Source: JAXLQL01 sp046331625 (GTDB taxonomy: Bacteria > Acidobacteriota > Terriglobia > Bryobacterales > Bryobacteraceae). Taken from it: DNA of 64,000 bases. The stretch lies in NCBI GenBank assembly GCA_046331625.1, contig JAXLQL010000031.1, positions 26,000 to 89,999 of the forward strand, given 5' to 3'. Below the pieces are notes generated by a model. That model was not told the DNA's origin and searched no databases. It saw only the letters and a list, made by a program, of their open reading frames with translations. Numbering within the stretch: position 1 is the stretch's first letter; each line of letters begins with the position of its first letter. A program made the translations under genes and the position numbers. Of this stretch, positions 9,278 to 17,818 are shown in pieces.

Positions 9278-10184
9278 CGCGATCGGTCACGTGGGTGAGT
9301 TGCTGCAAGGGGCGCTCCGTCTGCGCGGCCGCGTCGAGCCCTTCCTCGTGACGCTTCCCGCCCCCAGCCTCGTTTGCCATGCCCGCGTGCGTCCCGCGAG
9401 GCTGTGGAACGTCACTCCCGCCGGCAGTTCGAGAGCCCTGCGCGCGGCCATGATCGCCGCCGGACATTGCCGAATCCGTGGTCCGCTCGCGCTCGATCTG
9501 CATTCGGCGATTCCCCGGGGCCGCGGCTTCGGATCGTCCACCGCCGATTGCGTTGCGGCGATCCGCGCCGTGGCCGATTACGCAGGAATCGAGATTTGTT
9601 CGAAACATATTGGGGCTATCGCGTGCGAGGCCGAAAGCGCTAGCGATTCCACGATGTTCGGCCTCGAACCGGTGGTCTTTCTTCCCCGCCGCGGCGAGTG
9701 CCTGCATCGCTTCGAAGGAGCGTGGCCGGAGATCGCGTGTGAGTTTCTCGATCTCGGCGGTCCCCCGGTCGACACGCTCGCTTGCCCCCTGCCTCGCTAC
9801 TCCCATGCCGAACTCGACGAGTTCGAGAAGCTGCTCGCCGATCTCAGTCAGGCGTTTCGTCGCCGGGACCCCTCATCGCTGGGCCGGATCGCCACGCGTA
9901 GCGGCGCCATCCATCAACGCCATCGGCCACATTCACGGTGGGCCGTGCTGCGAGCCTCTGCCTCCGATGCTCACGGCGTCGCGATCTCGCACAGCGGAAC
10001 TGCCGCCGCCATCCTGCTGGCCGGGCAGGAACGGAGCCGAGCATCATCGCGCTCGTCGGCGGTAGCCGAAGCGGTGACCGCGCACCGCCGGACCGCATTG
10101 TCACGCCGAGCGCCACTGGCTCCCGGCGTCGCGATCTCACACAGCGGAACCGCCGCGATCCTGCCGGAACGGAGCCGAGCATGA
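9252..10184 (+). CDS. pduX: L-threonine kinase, PduX-like GHMP kinase with extended C-terminus
   Basis: GHMP-family kinase expected to make L-threonine-O-3-phosphate for the adjacent cobD product. The ATP loop PRGRGFGSSTAD and the C-terminal GVAISHSGTAAAIL motif are visible. The TTG start sits 7 nt after AGGAGGG and lies inside btuC. The natural end is near 10043, where an ATGA overlap with a cobU start appears to have mutated to ATCA. Translation therefore reads through into a second, degenerate copy of the same 3' end (again ISHSGTAAIL) and stops at the ATGA of that copy. The extra C-terminal ~44 residues are probably non-functional. Confidence 0.8.
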   Translation: MSGCFGHGSAIGHVGELLQGALRLRGRVEPFLVTLPAPSLVCHARVRPARLWNVTPAGSSRALRAAMIAAGHCRIRGPLALDLHSAIPRGRGFGSSTADCVAAIRAVADYAGIEICSKHIGAIACEAESASDSTMFGLEPVVFLPRRGECLHRFEGAWPEIACEFLDLGGPPVDTLACPLPRYSHAELDEFEKLLADLSQAFRRRDPSSLGRIATRSGAIHQRHRPHSRWAVLRASASDAHGVAISHSGTAAAILLAGQERSRASSRSSAVAEAVTAHRRTALSRRAPLAPGVAISHSGTAAILPERSRA

Positions 10185-10390
10185 TCGTCTTGGCCGGCGG
10201 CCGCAGCCGCAACTGTCGCGCCGCATCGACCGGCCGCATTGGCACGCGCAGTGCTGCCACTGATGTACGCCATCGGGCACTATCATCCGCTGCCACCGCT
10301 CGCGCCGCCGCGATCTCACACAGCGGAGCCACCGCCGCCATCCTCATGGCCTCTCAGGAACGGAGTTGCGCATGATCGTGCTTGTCGGCG
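9965..10390 (+). repeat. Three degenerate tandem copies of the kinase-cobU junction
   Basis: Anchors GCGATCTC(G/A)CACAGCGGA occur at 9981, 10131 and 10310. Each is followed by a kinase tail and then by a cobU-like start: ATCATCGCGCTCGTCGG at 10043, ATGATCGTC at 10181 and the real ATGATCGTGCTTGTCGG at 10372. Copies 1 and 2 encode P-loop remnants (LVGGSRSGD and LAGGRSRN) of the cobU N-terminus. Copy 2 has a 12-nt deletion relative to copy 1. Further similarity, such as CCGCATTG(T/G)CACG, extends between the anchors. Confidence 0.85.
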
Positions 10391-10869
10391 GTGGCAGCCG
10401 TAGTGGCAAGAGCCGCCACGCGCTCGAACTCGCTCGCCGCTACGGCCCCCGCCGCGGCTTCCTCGCTACAGCCCAAGCTTTCGATCACGAAATGGAAGAG
10501 CGCATCCACCGCCATCGCGCCGAGCGCGGCGAAGAGTTCGCCACCTTCGAAGAACCCCTCGACCTCGCCGGCGCCGTCTCGCGCCTCGCCACTTCGCTCG
10601 ACGTGCTCGTGGTCGATTGCCTCACCCTGTGGCTCAGCAACATCATGATCGCCGGCCACGAACTCGACGAACGCGCGGTGCTCGACTCCATCGCCGCATC
10701 GCCGCTTCCGTGCATTCTCGTCACGAACGAAGTCGGTTGCGGCATCGTGCCGGAGAACGCACTCGCGCGAGCGTTTCGCGACCGCGCGGGCATCCTCAAC
10801 CAACTCGCGGCCCAGCGCGCCGCCGAAGCCTACTGGATGGCGTTCGGCATCCCGATCCGCTTGAAGTGA
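10372..10869 (+). CDS. cobU: Adenosylcobinamide kinase / adenosylcobinamide-phosphate guanylyltransferase CobU
   Basis: Bifunctional cytoplasmic enzyme that phosphorylates adenosylcobinamide and transfers GMP to give AdoCbi-GDP. The P-loop GGGSRSGKS is at the N-terminus, and VVDCLTLWLSN and VTNEVGCGIVPENALAR are family signatures. The 165-residue length is slightly short but complete. ATG 10372 is favoured, with GGAG 6 nt upstream; an in-frame TTG at 10366 is possible. Two degraded copies of its first codons lie just upstream. Only 1 nt separates it from cobS. Confidence 0.94.
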   Translation: MIVLVGGGSRSGKSRHALELARRYGPRRGFLATAQAFDHEMEERIHRHRAERGEEFATFEEPLDLAGAVSRLATSLDVLVVDCLTLWLSNIMIAGHELDERAVLDSIAASPLPCILVTNEVGCGIVPENALARAFRDRAGILNQLAAQRAAEAYWMAFGIPIRLK

Positions 10870-10870
10870 C

Positions 10871-11554
10871 ATGCGCCAGGCTCTCGGATTCCTCACCGTG
10901 CTCCCCTTGGCGAACTCCGCCGAGCCGCCAGGGCGATCTGCGTGGGCGTATCCGTTGATCGGTGCGCTCCTCGGCCTCGCTGCTGCGCCCGCCCTACCGC
11001 TGAAGTTCGGACCGCTCCTCATCGTGATCGCCCTCGCCCTCATCACCGGCGGACTGCACGAAGACGGGCTCGCCGATGTAGCTGACGCCATTCGCTCCTA
11101 TCGCTCGCGGGAGAAGATGCTCGCGATTCTCAAAGACAGCCGCATCGGAGCGCACGGCGCGCTCGCCCTCATTGCGTCATTCGCGTTCCGTTGGCAAGCA
11201 CTCGCGGCCTTGCACGCCAACGCCTTCGCCGCGCTTCCCGTCGCGTTCGGAATCTCACGCGCGATGATGGTGCTGCTCGCCGCCACGGCGCCACCCGCGG
11301 GCGATGGGCTCGGCCGCGCATTCATCGAAAGCCTTCCGCGTACGGCTTGGATCCTCGCGCTGGTGCAAGCGGTTGCCCTGGCTGCGCTCACCGGATGGCC
11401 CGCCGCGCTCGTGCTCATCGCGATCAACGGCACGGTTCTCGCGCTGCTCTGCCATTGGTTCCGCGCGCGACTCGGCGGCGTCACCGGCGATTGCCTCGGC
11501 GCAATTTGCCAACTCTCGGAAGCAGCTTCGCTCGGAGCGCTCGCGTGCCTGTGA
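10871..11554 (+). CDS. cobS: Adenosylcobinamide-GDP ribazoletransferase (cobalamin synthase) CobS
   Basis: Membrane enzyme that joins AdoCbi-GDP to alpha-ribazole (phosphate), completing the nucleotide loop. The signature TGGLHEDGLADVADA and the KDSRIGAHGALAL segment are clear, with about six hydrophobic helices. At 227 residues it is a little shorter than the usual ~250. Its 3' end overlaps cobC by 10 nt. Confidence 0.94.
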   Translation: MRQALGFLTVLPLANSAEPPGRSAWAYPLIGALLGLAAAPALPLKFGPLLIVIALALITGGLHEDGLADVADAIRSYRSREKMLAILKDSRIGAHGALALIASFAFRWQALAALHANAFAALPVAFGISRAMMVLLAATAPPAGDGLGRAFIESLPRTAWILALVQAVALAALTGWPAALVLIAINGTVLALLCHWFRARLGGVTGDCLGAICQLSEAASLGALACL

Positions 11555-12072
11555 TCCATCTGATCCGCCATGCCGAGCCCGCACTCACCGGCGCCCTGCT
11601 CGGCAGCTCCGACATACCGCTCTCCTCGGAATCCATCGCGCCCTCGTTGCTCGCGGTCGATCGAGTCTACTCGAGTCCGCTCGCGCGCGCGCACCGCACT
11701 GCGCAGTTGCTATTTCCCGAGCGTCGCGCCATCGTCGTTCCCGAACTCGCCGAGCGCGGTCTCGGGGCATGGGAGAAGCTCACGTGGAGCCAGGTCGAGC
11801 AAGCCTGGCCCGAGCAAGCGCGCGAAGCCGAGCGCGACTGGTTCGCCTTCACTCCGCCCGATGGGGAAACGTGGGTAGCCTTCGTCGAGCGCGTTACGCG
11901 CGCCTGGTGCAACATGACCCTCGGAGAGAGCACGGCAATCGTTGCCCACTCCGGCGTAAACTCGGTACTGCGGTCGATCATTACCGGCGCAACGTCTTCT
12001 TCTTTCCATCAGGACTACTGCGAGGCCCTCACTCTTGTCATTCCGGATCCACATTCCGCCCACGGCCAATGA
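11545..12072 (+). CDS. cobC: Alpha-ribazole phosphatase-like histidine phosphatase CobC
   Basis: Histidine-phosphatase-superfamily protein of 175 residues with the catalytic LIRHAEP motif at its N-terminus and the second histidine in VAHSGV. In this context it should dephosphorylate alpha-ribazole phosphate or adenosylcobalamin phosphate. GTG 11545 is chosen because GGAG lies 7 nt upstream and it places RHAE at the usual distance from the start; a GTG at 11551 is the alternative. It overlaps cobS at its 5' end and cobT by 38 nt at its 3' end. Confidence 0.88.
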   Translation: MPVIHLIRHAEPALTGALLGSSDIPLSSESIAPSLLAVDRVYSSPLARAHRTAQLLFPERRAIVVPELAERGLGAWEKLTWSQVEQAWPEQAREAERDWFAFTPPDGETWVAFVERVTRAWCNMTLGESTAIVAHSGVNSVLRSIITGATSSSFHQDYCEALTLVIPDPHSAHGQ

Positions 12073-13078
12073 GGCCATCGCGGCGGAAGTTGCCCGCCGC
12101 TGGAACTCGCTCACCAAGCCACCCGCAAGCCTCGGCCGGCTCGAAGCAGTCGTGCGGCAGCTCGCCCTCATTCAACGCACGGCGCGGCCCAAGCTCGCCC
12201 GCAAAGCAGCGGTGATCTTTTGCGCGGATCATGGCGTAACCGAAGAAGGAATCAGTGCCTATCCACGCGAAGTCACCGCGCAGATGATGCGCAATTTCCT
12301 GTCCGGCGGCGCGGCCATCAGCGTCCTGTGCAAACAGTTCGGCGCCACGGCGGTGGTGGTGGATACAGGGGTCGACACCAAGCCCATCGGCGGCGCCATC
12401 GACATGCGGATCGCGCCAGGCACGGCCAATTTCGTGCGCGGTCCGGCGATGACTCGGGAGCAAGCTGAAGCCGCGCTCCACAACGGCGTCTCCCTGGCGC
12501 GCGAGATGAGCCACCGCTTCGACATCGTCGCCGTGGGCGAAATGGGAATCGGCAATACCACCGCTGCCAGCGCCTTGATGTGCGCCTTCACCGGCGCATC
12601 TCCGGATCTCGCCTCAGGACCCGGCACCGGACTCGACTCCGATGGCGTGGCGCGCAAAGCCGCCGTCGTCCGCAAGGCGCTCGACCTGCATCGCGCCGCT
12701 GTCGCGTCCGGCGATCCATTCCAGGTGCTCGCTGCGCTCGGTGGATTCGAGATCGTTACCATGGCCGGCTTCCTGCTGGGAGCAGCGGAGGCTCGCCTCG
12801 CCGCCATCGTCGACGGGTTCATATCGTCCGTTGCCGCGATTGCAGCGCTTGCAATCGAACCCCAGGCGATCGACTATTTGTTCTTCTCGCACGTTTCTGC
12901 CGAGCCCGCTCATCGCCCGATGCTCGAAGCCCTCGGAGCTCGCGCGATCTTCGATCTCGACATGCGCTTGGGCGAAGGCTCCGGCGCCGCGCTCGCCATC
13001 CCGGTGCTCGAAGCTGCGCTCGCGCTCTACGATCGCATGGCCACGTTCGCCGAGGGCGGCGTCAGCGGCAAGCGCTGA
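12035..13078 (+). CDS. cobT: Nicotinate-nucleotide-dimethylbenzimidazole phosphoribosyltransferase CobT
   Basis: Activates the lower-ligand base to alpha-ribazole phosphate. The 347-residue protein shows KPPASLGRLE at the N-terminus, FCADHGVTEEG, GEMGIGNTTAAS and the C-terminal LGEGSGAA with the catalytic glutamate. It starts with TTG inside cobC, 9 nt after a CGAGG sequence; a later start would lose the conserved N-terminus. It is the last gene of the cobalamin island and converges on comEC with a 30-nt gap in which I see no clear terminator hairpin. Confidence 0.94.
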   Translation: MSFRIHIPPTANEAIAAEVARRWNSLTKPPASLGRLEAVVRQLALIQRTARPKLARKAAVIFCADHGVTEEGISAYPREVTAQMMRNFLSGGAAISVLCKQFGATAVVVDTGVDTKPIGGAIDMRIAPGTANFVRGPAMTREQAEAALHNGVSLAREMSHRFDIVAVGEMGIGNTTAASALMCAFTGASPDLASGPGTGLDSDGVARKAAVVRKALDLHRAAVASGDPFQVLAALGGFEIVTMAGFLLGAAEARLAAIVDGFISSVAAIAALAIEPQAIDYLFFSHVSAEPAHRPMLEALGARAIFDLDMRLGEGSGAALAIPVLEAALALYDRMATFAEGGVSGKR

Positions 13079-13108
13079 GCTACTGGGCGGAGGCTACTTC
13101 ATCGCGCC

Positions 13109-15607
13109 TCACGGACACGCGAAGCACCCGATCGTCCACCGCCGCCCATCCGTCTTAATCGTGATCAGCCCTCGTTCGTCGGTCCGCAGCAGCTTCACTC
13201 CGCGCTCGTCGAGGCGTTCCAAAATCTGCGGATGCGGATGATGGAACTGGTTCTCCGCTCCATCGGAAATGATCGCCCAGTGCGGCTTCACCGCATCCAG
13301 GAAGTCCGCGGTCGACGAGGTCCGGCTCCCGTGATGCGCCACCTTCAACACATCCACCGGGCGCAGCCGCCCGTCATCCAACATGCGGCGCTCCATCGCC
13401 CGCTCCACATCGCCCGTGAACAGGAACGAGCTCGCACCGTACTCGATGCGGAACGCGAGCGAGTCATTGTTCTTGGGCGCCGCGCCCGGTTCGTAGTCGC
13501 TTGGGGGCGAAAGAAACTCGATCTGCGTTGCGCCCCATCGCCGCGTCTCGCCGGCCTTTGGAGTGACCACTCGCACTCCGAGATCGCGTAACTGCCCGCG
13601 CAGCGAGATCCACGGTTCCACCTCGGGGAATGCGCCGATCCACACCTCGCGCGGCCGAAAGTTCGCCGCCACCGCGCGCAGCCCGCCCATGTGATCTTCG
13701 TGCGCGTGCGAGATCGCCACCAAGTCGATCCGCTTGATCGAACGCGTGAACAAGTAATCGGAGACCACCTCTTCGCCGATATCGAACGAAGGCTTGCGGC
13801 GGCCGTACGTCAGGAATCCACCCGTGTCCACCAGCATCGTTTCGCCCGTAGGCGCGGCGATCCAGAGGCTGTCTCCTTGCCCCACGTCGATCGCCGTCAC
13901 CTCGAGCTTTCCCGCTTCCGTTTGCGCCGGAAACGGATGTATCAGCAGCAGTCCCAGCGCCAATGCGAATGCCACTCCGCCGGCCCATCGAAATGCAGGC
14001 CGCGCTGGTATCGAAACCGCCGCCAAAATCAACGCCACGACAAATGCCCACAACAGCCACTCCGGAGGCTCAGGCACGCGACCGCCCGGATCGCGCCGCG
14101 CGTGCCAGTCGGCTACCTGCGATGAGAACCGGATTAGCGCCGCCGCCGCCCACGCCGGCCAATGCCATCCCGTGGCGAGCGCGAGAAACCCCGCCGGAAT
14201 CACCAGGTTCATCGCGGGCACGATGAGCAAGTTCGCGGTCAGCCCCGTCACGGGCATCGAGTGGAAGTAGCTGACCATCGGGAGCGCAAGTCCGCACTGC
14301 ACCACACCGGAAACGACGAACAAGTTCCACACGAAGAACCAACATCGTCCCGCGATGCTCATCAGCAGCAGCGACCATCGCTCCGGCACTCGGATCGCGA
14401 GCGCGAGCGTCTCCGCCAACAGCCGCCACTCCACGCGCATCGCGGCCGCGCGCGGCGGAAGATGGCTATCGATTCGCTTGTCGCCGAGCGAGTGTACCGC
14501 GCGCGCGAAAGGATCGGTGGTCCGCTCGAGCATCGGCACGGCTATCGCTCCGATCAGCGCCACCGAGAGGAACGAGAGCTGAAAGCTCGGATCGAACAAC
14601 TGCTCCGGATCGATCAAGAGAAATCCGATCGCGACCGCGGCCAGCAAGTTCAACACCCGCGGCCTGCGAAACAAGAACCGGCCCATGCCGAACAACGTCA
14701 GCCCCGCCGCGGCTCGCACCACCGGAGCGCTGCCTCCCGCCGCGAGCGCGTAGATCCAACCCATCGCTGCCGTCAGTGCGAGCGACCATCCCACGCCCAC
14801 CGAAGCCACCCGCAGCAGGAACACGAAGCACGCCGTGAGCGTGGTCAAGTGCAACCCGGAGATCACGAGCGCGTGGTAGGTCCCCGTGCGCCGAAACGAT
14901 TCCACCCAATTTTGTTCCAGCCGCGCCGTATCGCCGATGAGGATGCCGCGCGTCATTCCCGCCGCGAACGCGTCTTGCGCATAGATCTCGTCGAGCCTCG
15001 TCACCGCGGCCTCGCGCAAGCCATAGATCCAGGCCAACCGCTTGTCGCCGCACTCACCCAGCATTTCGAGCCCGGACTTCGCGTTGGCCGACCCGAGCCA
15101 ATGGATGTCGCGCCGCGCCAGGTAGTGAACGAAGTCGAATGAGCCCGGGTTATTGTAGTTGTGCGGACGCCGCAGCCGCGCATCGAGCGCGACCCGCAGC
15201 CCGTAGTGGAGCCGCGGCGGCTCCTCTCCTTCGCGCACATACCAGTTCACACGCACCCGCGCTCCTGGTTCCAGTTCGAGCACGAACTGTTCGCGGTCTT
15301 CGCCGATCGCCGGCGGCTGCACCACGCAGCCCTCGAGCCGCAGCGATTCGCCCGGCGTGAACTCGATCCGCGGCGGAGCTCCTGGCCGATGCGCCAGGTC
15401 CACCAGGATGCCCACCGCCAAGAATGCCGCGAGCCACGCCAAGGCGGCTGCCCGCCGGCTTACTTTCCAAGTCGCCAGCACCGCGAGCAGGGCGAGCGCT
15501 GTCAACGCGATCCACACGGGACCCGGTTCGAACGCCAGCCTCCTCGAGGCGACGATGCCAGCCGCGATTCCTCCCAGAGGAACCACGAGCGGGTCACGCA
15601 GCGGCAT
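13109..15607 (-). CDS. comEC: ComEC/Rec2-family DNA uptake channel protein
   Basis: An 832-residue inner-membrane protein of the type that passes single-stranded DNA into the cytoplasm during natural transformation. An N-terminal DUF4131-like segment with early membrane helices precedes a competence-domain core with many transmembrane segments (from about residue 225, HALVISGLHL). The C-terminal metallo-beta-lactamase-like domain has GQGDSLWI, SHAHEDHMGG, LFTGD and KVAHHGSRTSS, so its metal-binding residues look intact. It stands alone; other competence genes are not in the window. The ATG is clear, but no strong ribosome-binding site is visible. Confidence 0.92.
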   Translation of the reverse strand: MPLRDPLVVPLGGIAAGIVASRRLAFEPGPVWIALTALALLAVLATWKVSRRAAALAWLAAFLAVGILVDLAHRPGAPPRIEFTPGESLRLEGCVVQPPAIGEDREQFVLELEPGARVRVNWYVREGEEPPRLHYGLRVALDARLRRPHNYNNPGSFDFVHYLARRDIHWLGSANAKSGLEMLGECGDKRLAWIYGLREAAVTRLDEIYAQDAFAAGMTRGILIGDTARLEQNWVESFRRTGTYHALVISGLHLTTLTACFVFLLRVASVGVGWSLALTAAMGWIYALAAGGSAPVVRAAAGLTLFGMGRFLFRRPRVLNLLAAVAIGFLLIDPEQLFDPSFQLSFLSVALIGAIAVPMLERTTDPFARAVHSLGDKRIDSHLPPRAAAMRVEWRLLAETLALAIRVPERWSLLLMSIAGRCWFFVWNLFVVSGVVQCGLALPMVSYFHSMPVTGLTANLLIVPAMNLVIPAGFLALATGWHWPAWAAAALIRFSSQVADWHARRDPGGRVPEPPEWLLWAFVVALILAAVSIPARPAFRWAGGVAFALALGLLLIHPFPAQTEAGKLEVTAIDVGQGDSLWIAAPTGETMLVDTGGFLTYGRRKPSFDIGEEVVSDYLFTRSIKRIDLVAISHAHEDHMGGLRAVAANFRPREVWIGAFPEVEPWISLRGQLRDLGVRVVTPKAGETRRWGATQIEFLSPPSDYEPGAAPKNNDSLAFRIEYGASSFLFTGDVERAMERRMLDDGRLRPVDVLKVAHHGSRTSSTADFLDAVKPHWAIISDGAENQFHHPHPQILERLDERGVKLLRTDERGLITIKTDGRRWTIGCFACP

Positions 15608-15631
15608 ATATAAGGTAGTGCGCCGGACCCG

Positions 15632-15893
15632 GGAAAATTCTCGAGCGAACTTACCGGAAAGCCGGAATCCCCCCCACGCCGCTCAGCCCCAGCCATTCGG
15701 TCATCGCGCGGAGTTCCACGCCGAGCGCCTCGCACACCGCCGCTGCCTTCTCGCCGGGCTCGGGAAAATTCTCGGGCGAACTTACCGGAAAGCCGGAATC
15801 CGCCCCAAGCCGCCCAGCCCCAGCCACTCGCTCATCGCGCGGAGTTCCACGCCAAGCGCCTCGCGCACCGCCGAGGCCTTCTCGCCGGGTTCG
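15632..15893 (-). repeat. 131-bp tandem duplication of the ycaQ-like gene's 3' end
   Basis: Two head-to-tail units of 131 bp meet near 15762. Both contain the last ~40 codons of the winged-helix gene (encoding the ALGVELRAM and GIPAFR/RIPAFR ends), its TAA stop and the following GAAAATTCTCG stretch. The gene uses the upstream unit; the downstream unit is a vestige between that stop and the comEC start. A third partial entry (GGGTCCGGCG) begins after the second unit. Confidence 0.9.
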
Positions 15894-16945
15894 AGATGAG
15901 CCGCCATCACGCGCAGCACGCCCGCCCCGCGATCGGCGCGCAGGTCCACCCGCGCGGCCAGCCGGTCGCCCAGGAGCAGCGGCAGCACATAGTAGCCCCA
16001 ACGCCGGCGCTCTTCGGGCACATAGATCTCCACGCGATAGTGGAACCCGAACAGGCGCTCGGTGCGGGGCCGGAACCAGATCAGCGGATCGAACGGCGAA
16101 AGGAGCGCTCGTGCGTCTACGCGGCGGGGCGGTTCCGCGCCTCGTGCCAGGTACGCCTTCTCGCGCCAGCCTTCCACGGTGACCTCGCTCACGTCGCCCT
16201 GTTCGAGCAACTCGGCAATGCGCGGACGCGCCTCGCTCATCGGCATCCGAAAGTAGTCCGCGAGGTCCCGCGCGGTGGCGACTCCGTGCGCGCCCGCCGC
16301 TTGCCGCAATAGCTCTCGCTGCGAGTCCAAGCGATCCACCGCTCGTTCGCGATGTGCGGCCGGGATCACGCGCTCAGCCAGATCGTAGATGCGGGCGAAA
16401 TCCGATCGCCGTCCGGCGACGGCGAGGTCCCCGCGGCCGAAGAACGACTCGAGCGTCGCCCGCGCCACCGAAGAGGTCCAGTCCCCCGCGATCCTGCGGT
16501 CGCCATCCGGCTGCGGCGCTTCCGACGCGGTCAGGGGACCATGCTTGACCACGGCATCGAACACGCGTTGCGCGTATGCGGCGTTCGCGGCCAGGAACTT
16601 CTCGAACCCCCACGGCCTCACGCGATGCGTGGCGCGCCGGTACGCGAGCAGCGGATAGGAGGCCATCGGCACGATGGATGCTTCGTGCGCCCACTGCTCG
16701 GTGAGCGCGCCCTCACCATAGACGGCCCTCTGGAACGTCTCGCGTGAGAAGGCGCCGGTGCGCGAGAACACGACCTGCTCGTGCGCCGGAGCCACCACGT
16801 TCACGAAGTCGAGCTGTACCAGCCGGAGGCGCCCGATCGCTGCTCCGATGTGCTTCGCCGTGGCTCGCTTTGGCCGGCTGGCGGCGAGCCCCTGCGCCGC
16901 AATCGCGATGCGGCGCGCTTCGGCGAGGGAGAGATCCGCAGCCAT
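15782..16945 (-). CDS. Winged-helix DNA-binding protein, YcaQ/AlkX-like
   Basis: A 387-residue member of the HTH_42 family, which includes DNA glycosylases that repair interstrand crosslinks and alkylated bases. The N-terminal winged-helix region contains VQLDFVNVVAPAHEQ. Its QLD fits the QxD/N motif of YcaQ-type members rather than the QxQ motif of AlkZ-type ones; this subfamily call is inference. The C-terminus has RIYDLAERVIP and the LSPFDPLIWFR segment typical of the family. ATG 16945 is chosen because the conserved region begins with LSLAEARRIA just after it. The 3' end is tandemly duplicated. Confidence 0.85.
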   Translation of the reverse strand: MAADLSLAEARRIAIAAQGLAASRPKRATAKHIGAAIGRLRLVQLDFVNVVAPAHEQVVFSRTGAFSRETFQRAVYGEGALTEQWAHEASIVPMASYPLLAYRRATHRVRPWGFEKFLAANAAYAQRVFDAVVKHGPLTASEAPQPDGDRRIAGDWTSSVARATLESFFGRGDLAVAGRRSDFARIYDLAERVIPAAHRERAVDRLDSQRELLRQAAGAHGVATARDLADYFRMPMSEARPRIAELLEQGDVSEVTVEGWREKAYLARGAEPPRRVDARALLSPFDPLIWFRPRTERLFGFHYRVEIYVPEERRRWGYYVLPLLLGDRLAARVDLRADRGAGVLRVMAAHLEPGEKASAVREALGVELRAMSEWLGLGGLGRIPAFR

Positions 16946-17026
16946 CGGTCCAGACGATTCTAGCGCGATGACGCGATCACACTTGTGTCGCCGCCCGCCA
17001 TCGGGTACCATGAGTGCCGGACCTTC

Positions 17027-17794
17027 ATGCCTTACTGCTCGCAATGCGGCGCTGCTGTCAACGGAGCTTTCTGCGGAGCGTGCGGAGCGCGCATGGGCGG
17101 TCCAGCGCCGCAAGCGGCGCCCCCCCCGGCCCAATCGGGAAGCTCGGCGGGCAAGATCATCGTGATCATCATCGGGGCGCTGCTGTTCATGGGGCTCTTG
17201 GGCACGGTTGGGCTCTTCTACGTGGGCTACAAGGCCAAGCAGAAGTTCGAACAAGTGGTGAAGGAAGAATGGCTCGAGAAAGACGACAAGCGGCCCACTG
17301 CGCCGGCGAAGCCCATAGACGATATGTGCTCGCTGCTCTCCGCTGACGATGCAGCCGCGATCCTCGATGTCAAGATCGTGCGAGCCGAGAACCGCGGCAA
17401 GGGAGGCTGCGCGTACTTCACCGAGCAGGCCACCGAGTCCAAGCACGATGAGGGGAGCGACGAGGCTCGCAAGGTGCTCGAACAGATCGGCAAGAGGCTT
17501 CCTGACGATCTTTCCGGCGCTGCGGCGGTGGTCAACGTGACGCCCGGTGGCCGCCAGCAATGGACTGGAATCCGCGTGGCCACGCGCATGCTCGAGATGG
17601 TGGGCGTGTCCGGCGACAAGAAAACAAAAGTGATGGAAGATGTTCCAGGCTTGGGAGACCGCGCCGTCTCCTTCGCCGGTGGCACCCTGATCATGGTGCT
17701 CAAAGACGACTACCTGGCCAACATCGCCATATTCGCGACAGCGGACCAGGAGAAGAGAGTCGAGTTCGCGCGGCGCGTCGTTTCCAAGCTCTAG
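17027..17794 (+). CDS. Zinc-ribbon, single-pass membrane protein of unknown function
   Basis: 255 residues. An N-terminal zinc ribbon (CSQCG and CGACG pairs) is followed by a proline/alanine linker and one transmembrane helix near residues 45-65. The rest is a soluble domain of about 175 residues with no motif I recognise; it begins near DDMCSLLSADDAAAIL, as in some DUF-type sensor or lipoprotein domains. ATG 17027 is preferred to an upstream GTG because it puts the ribbon at the very N-terminus, matching the next gene. The two lie 24 nt apart and are probably co-transcribed. Confidence 0.75.
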   Translation: MPYCSQCGAAVNGAFCGACGARMGGPAPQAAPPPAQSGSSAGKIIVIIIGALLFMGLLGTVGLFYVGYKAKQKFEQVVKEEWLEKDDKRPTAPAKPIDDMCSLLSADDAAAILDVKIVRAENRGKGGCAYFTEQATESKHDEGSDEARKVLEQIGKRLPDDLSGAAAVVNVTPGGRQQWTGIRVATRMLEMVGVSGDKKTKVMEDVPGLGDRAVSFAGGTLIMVLKDDYLANIAIFATADQEKRVEFARRVVSKL

Positions 17795-17818
17795 GGATCG
17801 TTTCAAAGGAGGCCGAAA

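Noticed and set aside
10108..10128. GCCACTG, similar to the B12-box of cobalamin riboswitches
   Set aside because: A 7-base match inside the duplicated junction, without the other riboswitch helices.
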